Notes under the pieces: model-generated
Databases searched by the model: none
Told to the model about the DNA's origin: nothing
Seen by the model: the letters and a program-made list of their open reading frames with translations, nothing else
Virus record (IMG/VR): IMGVR_UViG_3300029267_002300
Span: 1 to 27,576 of that record
Source of the DNA: a virus
Length of the DNA: 27,576 bases
Direction: 5' to 3' (one strand)
Part shown: one piece after another, positions 21,783 to 27,576 of the stretch
How the letters are laid out: every line of letters starts with the position of its first letter
Numbering within the stretch: position 1 is the stretch's first letter
Program-made: the position numbers and the translations under genes

Positions 21783-22616
21783 ATGGGAAATCGACCCTTC
21801 ATGCCCGGCAGTAACCTGTACGGGCCGAGCGAGAACATCTGGGGCAACATCCCAGTGGATCAAATCCTAGCCGGGGATCGCTCTTGCGGCTTCGGCTTCC
21901 ACGATGACTTTATGCGTTTCAGTGGAACGACGCTCACCGATGGTTATGTTCATCTACAGAGCGCCGGTTGTGATGTCGAGCAAATTACGAGCGAAACCAA
22001 CCACCCCGGCATCGTGAGGCTAAGTATCGACGGCAACGGCGAAAACGACGAGGCCGTTATCCAGCTTGGTAACGCGCTGGACGTTGGCGCGTTCGATTTA
22101 CTCAATGACTGTGTTGCCTTCGAGGCGTACATTCGTCCCAGTGCCACGACCGCTGACAAATGGGCGTGGTTCAACGGGCTGGCTATTGGTGGAGCCGCCG
22201 GGGCGGCAATCACCGACAAGATGTTCGCTGACGACACGCAGACCGTGTTTGCAACGGCCGACTTTGTGGGTTTTCAGCATCTCCACGGCGAAAGCACCGC
22301 ATTGGACGCCATGTATCAGGCGTCAGGTCAAACCAAGGTGGACGGGGCGGTAAACACCGACCTGGACGCGATTGGGACGCTGGCGGCTGCTACCTGGGTG
22401 AAGGTGGGCTTCCTTTACATCCCGCATCCGCGTCGGTTGACGTGGTTCGTGGATGGTGCGGAAGTCTGTCACATCGCCAAAACCGACTTGGACGCGGCTG
22501 CGTTTCCCGATGCCGTGTTCATGACGCCGACGTTCGGTGTGAAGGATGGGGCTGGTGACGCGGCTTTGAATCTGGACATGGATTGGTGGCGTTGTATGCA
22601 GTTCACCGGTCTGTAA
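21783..22616 (+). CDS. capsid-associated protein, probably decoration or head fibre
   Basis: This 277-residue protein directly follows the capsid gene. The sequence is beta-rich, with DDFMRFSGTTLTDGYVHLQSAG, then FEAYIRPSATTADKWAWFNGLAIGG, then TWVKVGFLYIPHPRRLTWFVDGAEV, and a final LNLDMDWWRCMQFTGL. Repeated 'W-x-K-x-G-F' and 'FVDG' strands suggest a concanavalin/laminin-G-like jelly roll, as found in phage proteins that bind the outside of capsids. No signal peptide is seen. A terminator follows it, closing the head-gene transcript. Confidence 0.6.
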   Translation: MGNRPFMPGSNLYGPSENIWGNIPVDQILAGDRSCGFGFHDDFMRFSGTTLTDGYVHLQSAGCDVEQITSETNHPGIVRLSIDGNGENDEAVIQLGNALDVGAFDLLNDCVAFEAYIRPSATTADKWAWFNGLAIGGAAGAAITDKMFADDTQTVFATADFVGFQHLHGESTALDAMYQASGQTKVDGAVNTDLDAIGTLAAATWVKVGFLYIPHPRRLTWFVDGAEVCHIAKTDLDAAAFPDAVFMTPTFGVKDGAGDAALNLDMDWWRCMQFTGL

Positions 22617-22651
22617 TCGATAGACGGGTTGAGTGCAGACCTGCCCCCCCT

Positions 22652-22697
22652 CCTCGCTGGCCCGGTTTGGTTGCGGCCGGGTCGGCGGGGGCCTTTT
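22652..22697 (+). terminator. intrinsic terminator after the head genes
   Basis: CCTCGCTGGCCCGG (22652-22665) pairs over 14 positions, including G-T pairs, with CCGGGTCGGCGGGG (22677-22690), with an 11-base loop, then GCCTTTTC. It follows the decoration-like gene. Confidence 0.65.
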
Positions 22698-22711
22698 CAG
22701 GGAGAATCATA

Positions 22712-22891
22712 ATGGCCGATATCTGCCGGGAAACAGCCCTGCGGATGTATAAGGCGTGCAAAGCAGAACCGCCGGAGGCCGATCCCGACGAGACCGTGCA
22801 ACTGATGGCTGAGGCCGTCCACGAAGCGATGTTTCAGGCTAACTACTGTTCGCGCCGATGCGACAGTGAGGCATGTCGGCAGAACAGCTAA
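22712..22891 (+). CDS. small hypothetical protein with C-terminal cysteines
   Basis: This 59-residue protein has a good ribosome site (AGGGAG), with the ATG at 22712. The N-terminal helix (CRETALRMYKACKAEPPE) and the ending CSRRCDSEACRQNS include five cysteines. No family recognised. It lies between the head terminator and the secreted protease. Confidence 0.6.
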   Translation: MADICRETALRMYKACKAEPPEADPDETVQLMAEAVHEAMFQANYCSRRCDSEACRQNS

Positions 22892-22931
22892 CCCGTGTCT
22901 CTTTTCGCGAACTGAAAAACGGAAAAAGCCG

Positions 22932-23978
22932 ATGAGACTTGTTGTTTTACTGTCGCTATTGCTGTTCGCGGGCCAGGCTCATGGCCAGTGCGTCGACGGG
23001 CGATGCGTCGACGGGCGATGTCCGTCCGGCTCTCGCTGGAGTCGCGCGGTCCAGCCGCGAACCGCGGCTCCGGCGCGACATTCGTCGATCCCGGTAGTTC
23101 GGATCCACGACCGCAACGGCTCGGTATCGATTCAATCGGGCTGCGTCGTCCGGGTGTGGGAGGCCGAGAGTCTGGCTGTCGTGGCTACTGCGGCCCACGG
23201 GTTCACGAGCGACAGCACCAAAGTTGCTGTCTGGGTGTCTGCCAGCGACGGCTACGAGGCCACCATTAAGCAAGTGGACCACAAATGCGACTTGGCCCTG
23301 CTGCTAATTCGTCGCCCACCTGGGGCAGTCGCGTTCCCGTTGGCGACCAGATTTCCCGTCGTCGGCCAGGTGCTATGGGCGGGCGGAAACGTAGCGGGCC
23401 GGACTCTGAGGTGGGTGCGTGGTGCGTTGCTCGGCGGAGTACCTCATCGGACGCTGCGGGTGCAAGTCCATGCCGACAGCGGCCAGTCAGGCGGTCCGAT
23501 TCTCACGTCTGACGGCCGCCTGCTCGGGCTGATCAGTGCTGGGGACGCGACGGAAACATTCGGTCCGAGCTTCGAAGAGATCGCGGCGGCCCTGGCCGAA
23601 CTACAGAATACCCCGGAGGCCGACGAGCTTCCCGACCCAGAGGACACCACGGGCCATGTGCCCGATTACGATAGCCTGCTCAGGTTGATCAAGCAGAACG
23701 CGGTAGCCATCGCCGAGTTGGCAACGGCATCCTCTCTACCCGGTCCTCCGGGTGCGACTGGCGAGCCCGGTCCGCCCGGGGCCCGTGGTCCCAAGGGCGA
23801 CTCTGTTGACTTCGCGAATTTGTCCGATGACCAATTGCAAATCCTGATTGGTCTATTGCCGCCGGTGGTGCTGCAAACGATAAACGCGGAAGGTGATGTG
23901 ATCCAAGAGGCGACACACCACCTTGGCGGAACACCGCTCAAATTACGCCTCGTACCAGTTCGTCCGAAGGGTGCGTGA
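22932..23978 (+). CDS. secreted trypsin-like serine protease with collagen-like segment
   Basis: This protein has 348 residues. The N-terminus MRLVVLLSLLLFAGQAHG is a typical Sec signal peptide. Two CVDGR repeats follow, from a 15-bp tandem duplication at 22991-23020. A chymotrypsin-fold protease (about 52-225) shows the full triad: His89 in ATAAHGF, Asp120 in KCDLALL, and Ser186 in ADSGQSGGPI. Seven Gly-X-Y triplets at 271-291 (GPPGATGEPGPPGARGPKGD) are collagen-like and could form a trimer. The C-terminal ~55 residues are unassigned. It could process virion proteins or degrade host-surface protein. The stop overlaps the next start (TGATG). Confidence 0.85.
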   Translation: MRLVVLLSLLLFAGQAHGQCVDGRCVDGRCPSGSRWSRAVQPRTAAPARHSSIPVVRIHDRNGSVSIQSGCVVRVWEAESLAVVATAAHGFTSDSTKVAVWVSASDGYEATIKQVDHKCDLALLLIRRPPGAVAFPLATRFPVVGQVLWAGGNVAGRTLRWVRGALLGGVPHRTLRVQVHADSGQSGGPILTSDGRLLGLISAGDATETFGPSFEEIAAALAELQNTPEADELPDPEDTTGHVPDYDSLLRLIKQNAVAIAELATASSLPGPPGATGEPGPPGARGPKGDSVDFANLSDDQLQILIGLLPPVVLQTINAEGDVIQEATHHLGGTPLKLRLVPVRPKGA

Positions 23979-24259
23979 TGCCAGAGGACACACTTGATAT
24001 TCCCGTTCCGGGAGAAGGAGTTGAAGTAATGGCTGAAGCAACTGCACAATTTGGAGGTCTGCATGACCAGAACATGGCAGGAATGGGTCAGGCGATGACT
24101 CGTTTTCAAAATGACGCGGTGACGGTCAGCAAGGCAGCGGATTACAGCTACCTGCAAGACAAGGACCTGGTCTCCTTGGCCGAGGCCGTTGGCGTGCGTG
24201 AGGTGGCGTCGAGAGTTACGCCGGCCGGGCCGGTTCCCGCAACTGCCCCCACACAATGA
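23978..24259 (+). CDS. hypothetical protein
   Basis: This 93-residue protein starts at the ATG overlapping the protease stop, with AAGGG upstream; an internal ATG at 24030, with AAGGAG 8 bases upstream, would give 76 residues and is equally possible. The middle is polar and helical (TRFQNDAVTVSKAADYSYLQDKDLVSLAEAVGV), ending SRVTPAGPVPATAPTQ. Its stop overlaps the next start (ATGA). No family recognised. Confidence 0.6.
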   Translation: MPEDTLDIPVPGEGVEVMAEATAQFGGLHDQNMAGMGQAMTRFQNDAVTVSKAADYSYLQDKDLVSLAEAVGVREVASRVTPAGPVPATAPTQ

Positions 24260-24447
24260 TGCTCGATCAAGCCAAGGTGGTTCACGATTCGGTCACGCTG
24301 GATGCCGCGTACATGAGGCGCGGCATTCCAGATGTGATCGACGAGTTGGCCAACGAATCCGCAGAGGAGGTGGAGCGTGCCCGACAACGCGACCGAGACG
24401 CCGCCGGAACGAGTGATGCGACAGTGGTATCAAGGGAAGTTGGCTGA
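24256..24447 (+). CDS. small hypothetical protein
   Basis: This 63-residue frame overlaps the previous stop (ATGATG). The sequence contains MRRGIPDVIDELANESAEEVERARQRDRDA, a charged helix. The next gene starts inside it in another frame. No family recognised. Confidence 0.45.
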   Translation: MMLDQAKVVHDSVTLDAAYMRRGIPDVIDELANESAEEVERARQRDRDAAGTSDATVVSREVG

Positions 24448-24820
24448 GCGCATGGGACAGTTCGGAGCAATGCTACAGAGTCGCGAGTTGCTTCGTCGAG
24501 GTGCGCTCAAGCAACAGGATGGCACATTGGGCCAGCCGGGCGATCCACCGGACCTGGAGGACGACATGCAGATCCGGGTTGGCGATGAGGTACATTACCA
24601 CCAGGAGGCAACGCCAGCGGCCCCAGTTGCCATGCAGCCCGCAACCAAACCAGAACCCAGCCTGCTCGCGAAAGCCGCCCCGCTACTCCTGGCCGCGGCT
24701 ATTGGTGCGAGTGGAGTTGGAATCCCCGCCTGGATGGCTGGAGCGTTCAGCAAACCGGCGGCAATCGAATCAGTGGACACGGACACGCAGTATCTATTGG
24801 AGTTGGTTTCTCCGGAGTAA
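24377..24820 (+). CDS. single-pass membrane protein, possible holin/spanin-like
   Basis: This 147-residue protein starts at GTG, with GGAGG about 8 bases upstream, overlapping the preceding frame by 71 bp. The first ~90 residues are charged and partly helical (QWYQGKLAERMGQFGAML). A hydrophobic segment at about 98-124 (KAAPLLLAAAIGASGVGIPAW) is a likely membrane span, followed by a short tail. One span and a soluble N-terminal part resemble some lysis or virion membrane proteins, but no family is recognised. Confidence 0.6.
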   Translation: MPDNATETPPERVMRQWYQGKLAERMGQFGAMLQSRELLRRGALKQQDGTLGQPGDPPDLEDDMQIRVGDEVHYHQEATPAAPVAMQPATKPEPSLLAKAAPLLLAAAIGASGVGIPAWMAGAFSKPAAIESVDTDTQYLLELVSPE

Positions 24821-24826
24821 TGATAA

Positions 24827-25090
24827 ATGCCGAACGAGACGAAAACCGCCGCCAAAAAATTCACTATCTCGATCCCGTTCAAAGTCGAGGAGATCAGCGA
24901 AGACGGCACACCCAAGCCGTTTTTCGATTGCGTTCTCGATTACCACGACATGGGGTACGATGATGTTGTGGCTGTCCAGGCTGCGATGGTGAAACTACTG
25001 GAGTCGCTTAACAATTATGGCGTCGAGTATGCTGGGGCTCTCGGGATGACCAATAAGCTGCAAGCGCTCGGCATCGCGGCAAAAAAGTAG
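24827..25090 (+). CDS. small conserved-looking hypothetical protein
   Basis: This 87-residue protein follows the membrane protein after six bases, with GGAG about 10 bases before the ATG. It contains FTISIPFKVEEISEDGTPKPFFDCVLDYHDMGYDD, then a helix (VVAVQAAMVKLLESLNN). The start looks like a strand-rich domain. Function unknown. Confidence 0.6.
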   Translation: MPNETKTAAKKFTISIPFKVEEISEDGTPKPFFDCVLDYHDMGYDDVVAVQAAMVKLLESLNNYGVEYAGALGMTNKLQALGIAAKK

Positions 25091-25113
25091 CTCTGTTCGA
25101 GCCACTATCCGGC

Positions 25114-25344
25114 GTGATCCGGGTACTCGACGAGGGAAGGGAGCACGGTGATCCATACACATGGGCGGCAACGTGCAGATTCGTTGACCGAGAGACGGTG
25201 GAAGTGTTGGGGGTGGCCAAAGCCCCGAAGCCATCCGAGTGGAAAGCGGTATTGAGATGCTTGTCGGAAGTTGGTGCTGAGACGGTGGCATACACACGAC
25301 ACCGGGACGGTGTAATGCAGGTCAGGCGGAGGGCAACGTCATGA
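25114..25344 (+). CDS. small hypothetical protein upstream of DUF1353
   Basis: This 76-residue protein starts at GTG. It contains HGDPYTWAATCRFVDRETVEVLGVAKAPKPSEWKAVLRCL, then VGAETVAYTRHRDGVMQVRR, a mixed alpha/beta layout. Its stop overlaps the DUF1353 start (ATGA), so the two are probably co-translated. The closing 'V-x-Y-x-R-x-R-x-G' resembles small phage proteins of unknown role. Confidence 0.6.
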   Translation: MIRVLDEGREHGDPYTWAATCRFVDRETVEVLGVAKAPKPSEWKAVLRCLSEVGAETVAYTRHRDGVMQVRRRATS

Positions 25345-25796
25345 AAGAATCGACCTATTACGGGATATTCTTCGGCGCGGTGAAAACTACGTGGCTGCCG
25401 GATCACCCCCGGAATATGCGGCTGATCGAGCGCGTCACATTCCGTGACCGTCGCCACCGGCAGTGGGTGGCGGAGAAAGAATCGGTGATCAACGGAGCGT
25501 CAACGGGCTGGTTTCTGCGGAGGTTGTTTCCGGCATACGTCGGGCGGTATCGACGGGCGACAGTGTTGCATGATTGCTATTGCGAAAAGCGGACTGCGCC
25601 GAGTTGGCGGGTGCATCGAATGTTTCGGGAGGCGATGCTGGCCGACGGCACATCCCTGGCGGTAGCGTGGATTCTGTGGGCTGGCGTACGGTTATTCGGA
25701 CCGAGGTTTTCAGGACGGTGTGGCTCGGGTTCAGTCGCGAGAGATGGGCATGGGGATCTGGGCTCGCAAGGTCGTGGTGAGGCTGATGGGTATTGA
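25341..25796 (+). CDS. DUF1353 family phage protein
   Basis: This protein has 151 residues. Residues about 35-122 match DUF1353: VAEKESVINGASTGWFLRRLFP, then ATVLHDCYCEKR, then RMFREAMLADGTSLAVAWILWAGVRLFG. The family is widespread in phage late regions, often near lysis genes, and its function is unknown. The last ~28 residues after FGPRF are Gly/Arg/Asp-rich and overlap the next gene in another frame, so they are probably read-through of a lost or moved stop rather than part of the domain. Confidence 0.8.
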   Translation: MKESTYYGIFFGAVKTTWLPDHPRNMRLIERVTFRDRRHRQWVAEKESVINGASTGWFLRRLFPAYVGRYRRATVLHDCYCEKRTAPSWRVHRMFREAMLADGTSLAVAWILWAGVRLFGPRFSGRCGSGSVARDGHGDLGSQGRGEADGY

Positions 25797-26010
25797 TGCT
25801 CCGGAGATTCGGGCAGTCAGTGAGGCGGAGAAAGCCAAAGGTGTGGCGGCCCGGAATGCGTTGGCGTCGGTAATTTTAGGCCAGAATATTGTGATTGAAA
25901 CGTACAAGGACCGAACGGGCAAGTACGGCCGCTATCTGGCCATCGTGTGGCTGGGTGATCAGAATATCAACGAATCCATGCTGCGTGCAGGTCTCGCGGC
26001 AGCTTGCTAA
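25720..26010 (+). CDS. thermonuclease-like (SNase) OB-fold protein, N-terminally short
   Basis: This 96-residue protein starts at GTG and overlaps DUF1353. It contains the SNase core: VVVRLMGIDAPE (equivalents of Arg35, Asp40 and Glu43 of staphylococcal nuclease), AKGVAARNALASVILGQ, and DRTGKYGRYLAIVW (equivalent of Arg87), ending INESMLRAGLAAAC. Upstream, QDGVARV stands where relatives have DGDTVRV; the calcium-binding Asp21 equivalent is Val. No earlier start exists because a stop lies at 25663-25665. It may be a defective or modified nuclease. Signal peptide absent. Confidence 0.7.
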   Translation: MARVQSREMGMGIWARKVVVRLMGIDAPEIRAVSEAEKAKGVAARNALASVILGQNIVIETYKDRTGKYGRYLAIVWLGDQNINESMLRAGLAAAC

Positions 26011-26024
26011 GCAGGGGCAGCGCC

Positions 26025-26441
26025 ATGGCGAACGGCGACATGAATGTCTGGTTGAAGACCATCAATCAAATAGGGCTGCCGACAGCGGCCGTCTGTGTGC
26101 TGTGCTTCGTTGTCTGGACGTGTACGATCGTGCCGTTCACCGAGGAGCGGGCGTTTTTGCTGGATACGCTCAAAGAAAGTGTCGCGAGCACACAGGCAAC
26201 AAACGAGTCTAACCAGCAGTCGCTCAAGACTATCGCCGACGCCACCCGGGCCATGGCCGAAAACTCATCCGGCACACGGGATCTGATCGAGTCGCTCGAT
26301 AAAAAAATGGGTGAGTTCACGGGCAACGTGTCACAAGAGCATGCCACCGCTCAGGAGTCGCTCGACGCGATTCAGGCGGACACCGAGCAGATAATCCAGG
26401 TGACCAAGGACGTCCAGAAGCAGCTTTCAGGGGGTACGTGA
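26025..26441 (+). CDS. membrane-anchored coiled-coil protein, possible holin or lysis accessory
   Basis: This 138-residue protein has AGGGG 7 bases before the ATG at 26025. A single hydrophobic span (about 17-38, GLPTAAVCVLCFVVWTCTIV) is followed by ~100 residues of charged, Gln/Ser/Thr-rich helix (TLKESVASTQATNESNQQS and later QADTEQIIQVTKDVQKQL), a likely coiled coil. One N-terminal anchor plus coiled coil fits several small phage late proteins. The stop overlaps the spike start (TGATG). No family recognised. Confidence 0.6.
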   Translation: MANGDMNVWLKTINQIGLPTAAVCVLCFVVWTCTIVPFTEERAFLLDTLKESVASTQATNESNQQSLKTIADATRAMAENSSGTRDLIESLDKKMGEFTGNVSQEHATAQESLDAIQADTEQIIQVTKDVQKQLSGGT

Positions 26442-27576
26442 TGGGCGGCAAGATTTGTAGCATCGTGATCCTAACGGTATTGCTGGCGTCGGCTGCATCG
26501 CTGACGCTACTCTCGACGCCTACGCCGGCTCCGGGGCAGGCTCAGGCCATCCCTCACGGCATGGAGCATCTGTCCGACGACACCACGCCGGAACTGGGGG
26601 GGCATCTAGACGGTGGAGCGTATAACATTTATACCACCGGCGATATCGGCGTTAAATCGGCGACTGGGGTATACACGGCAGGAGCCAGCACGCCGCCTGA
26701 ATACAATTTCGGTTGGGATGGGTCTAATGTTGTCCATAACAACACTGAGACCAACACCGATATCGTGTTCACCACGGCCGGAACCGGGACCTTGGTCGTG
26801 CCGAGTCTGAATGATGCGATATTTATCGACGGTACAACCTACGCTGCAACGAGTGCTGGACTACAATCGGCAATTGATGCACTGCCCGGGACCGGGGGCA
26901 CGATCGTGATCCCAGCGGAAACGAACATTGTTTGCACGGCAGAGGTGTTGATCAACAAGCCGAACGTAACACTCACAGGGCACGGCAGATCATCGAGACT
27001 AACCACAACCGGAATGTCGGATACATTTCTTCGAATCGGAGGCGACTCAGGAGCGAGCGGAGCAACCGCTGATGGATTTCTCATAAGCAACTTGCGAATT
27101 GACGGAACGAATCTGACGTACAGTCCGGGTGGGAGTTGGGGAATCGAGCACGACGAAGGGGCGTGTGGAATTCTGATTGATGCCTATGATGCTACCGTGA
27201 GTTGTGCAAACGGTGTTATTCGCAATTGCTGGATCGAAAATTGTCTAAACGAAGGGATAGCAGGCACCGGTCGCATTGCTGGGGATAGGGAGTTTTATAC
27301 TTTGATCACCGGTTGCCACTTCAAAGGCAACATGTATCGGATGTGCCACACGCATCTGGATCACACCTGGATAGTAATAGGCAACACGTTTCGTGATGCC
27401 TCAGGGGAGAATGTAGATTCAGCCATTCGACACGGGGCGGTGATCGCCAACAACTATATCGAGAACATCACGGCGGGGTGTAATGACGAGAGTTCAATCA
27501 TCTATACAAGCACTGATGAATCAGTGTGCTCCGGCAACGTGATAATCAACTGCTCATCTGACCATTATGCTATTGA
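26441..27576 (+). CDS. beta-helix tail-spike-like protein, 3' truncated by the window edge
   Basis: The frame stays open from the ATG at 26441 to the window end (378 codons). The N-terminus (MGGKICSIVILTVLLASA, then a Pro/Ala linker) is a signal-peptide-like segment. SDDTTPELGGHLDGGAYNI is the 'D-x-T-P-x-L-G-G-x-L-D' motif common in phage tail fibre and spike heads. From about residue 140 the sequence is a run of short strands and turns rich in Asn, Gly and Ile (TIVIPAETNIVCT, VLINKPNVTLTGHG, FLISNLRIDG, GVIRNCWIENC, IGNTFRD), typical of a right-handed parallel beta-helix as in pectate-lyase-like spikes. It likely binds or cuts host surface glycan. Catalytic residues cannot be named. Confidence 0.8.
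   Translation, partial: MGGKICSIVILTVLLASAASLTLLSTPTPAPGQAQAIPHGMEHLSDDTTPELGGHLDGGAYNIYTTGDIGVKSATGVYTAGASTPPEYNFGWDGSNVVHNNTETNTDIVFTTAGTGTLVVPSLNDAIFIDGTTYAATSAGLQSAIDALPGTGGTIVIPAETNIVCTAEVLINKPNVTLTGHGRSSRLTTTGMSDTFLRIGGDSGASGATADGFLISNLRIDGTNLTYSPGGSWGIEHDEGACGILIDAYDATVSCANGVIRNCWIENCLNEGIAGTGRIAGDREFYTLITGCHFKGNMYRMCHTHLDHTWIVIGNTFRDASGENVDSAIRHGAVIANNYIENITAGCNDESSIIYTSTDESVCSGNVIINCSSDHYAI

Overview
The window reads as part of a tailed double-stranded DNA bacteriophage or prophage (Caudoviricetes-like) with a GC-rich genome. The evidence is a replication module (DUF1376-type initiator plus a DnaB-like helicase), a serine recombinase, a large terminase, a portal, a scaffold-like protein, a major capsid protein, and a beta-helix spike-like protein that runs off the right edge. 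The host is not certain. The DUF6745 gene with its usual companion, a secreted trypsin with collagen-like repeats, and a resolvase of the 'YARFSPR' type fit a phage of Planctomycetota or a similar GC-rich environmental bacterium; that is inference.

Layout. Positions 1-1257 (+) hold a left-truncated DUF6745 gene carrying a 12-bp tandem array, followed by its small companion gene. Positions 1273-1406 hold a near-consensus promoter, a very compact predicted three-way-junction RNA and a terminator. Positions 1420-4867 (+) hold the replication module, whose DnaB helicase is interrupted by a 406-residue intein. Positions 4911-6374 (-) hold a serine recombinase with a zinc ribbon in its catalytic domain and two small zinc-binding proteins. 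Positions 6375-7290 have no confident gene but contain hairpins and a promoter-like site. Positions 7291-12030 (-) hold an operon of a MoxR/RavA-type AAA+ ATPase, a vWA protein, a 340-residue partner and three small proteins. Positions 12031-12860 are a divergent regulatory region. From 12861 onward everything is on the + strand: small early-late genes (DUF7694-like, SH3-like, nuclease-like), a methyltransferase fragment, terminase, portal, scaffold, capsid and decoration-like proteins, then a secreted protease, a run of small genes, DUF1353, a thermonuclease-like protein, membrane proteins and the spike.

How it works together. The divergent region near 12115-12240 appears to separate leftward accessory (MoxR-vWA) transcription from rightward late transcription. 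The MoxR-vWA pair resembles the cellular RavA-ViaA chaperone or conflict modules; what it does for the phage is unknown. No tail-tube, tape-measure or baseplate gene was recognised between the capsid and the spike, so those genes either lie beyond the window or are not recognisable here.

Most striking candidates: the structured RNA at 1306-1406, the phage MoxR-vWA operon with its repeated intergenic junctions, the zinc ribbon inserted just after the recombinase catalytic serine, the DnaB intein with one altered endonuclease motif, and two Sec-signal-bearing proteins inside the virion region.
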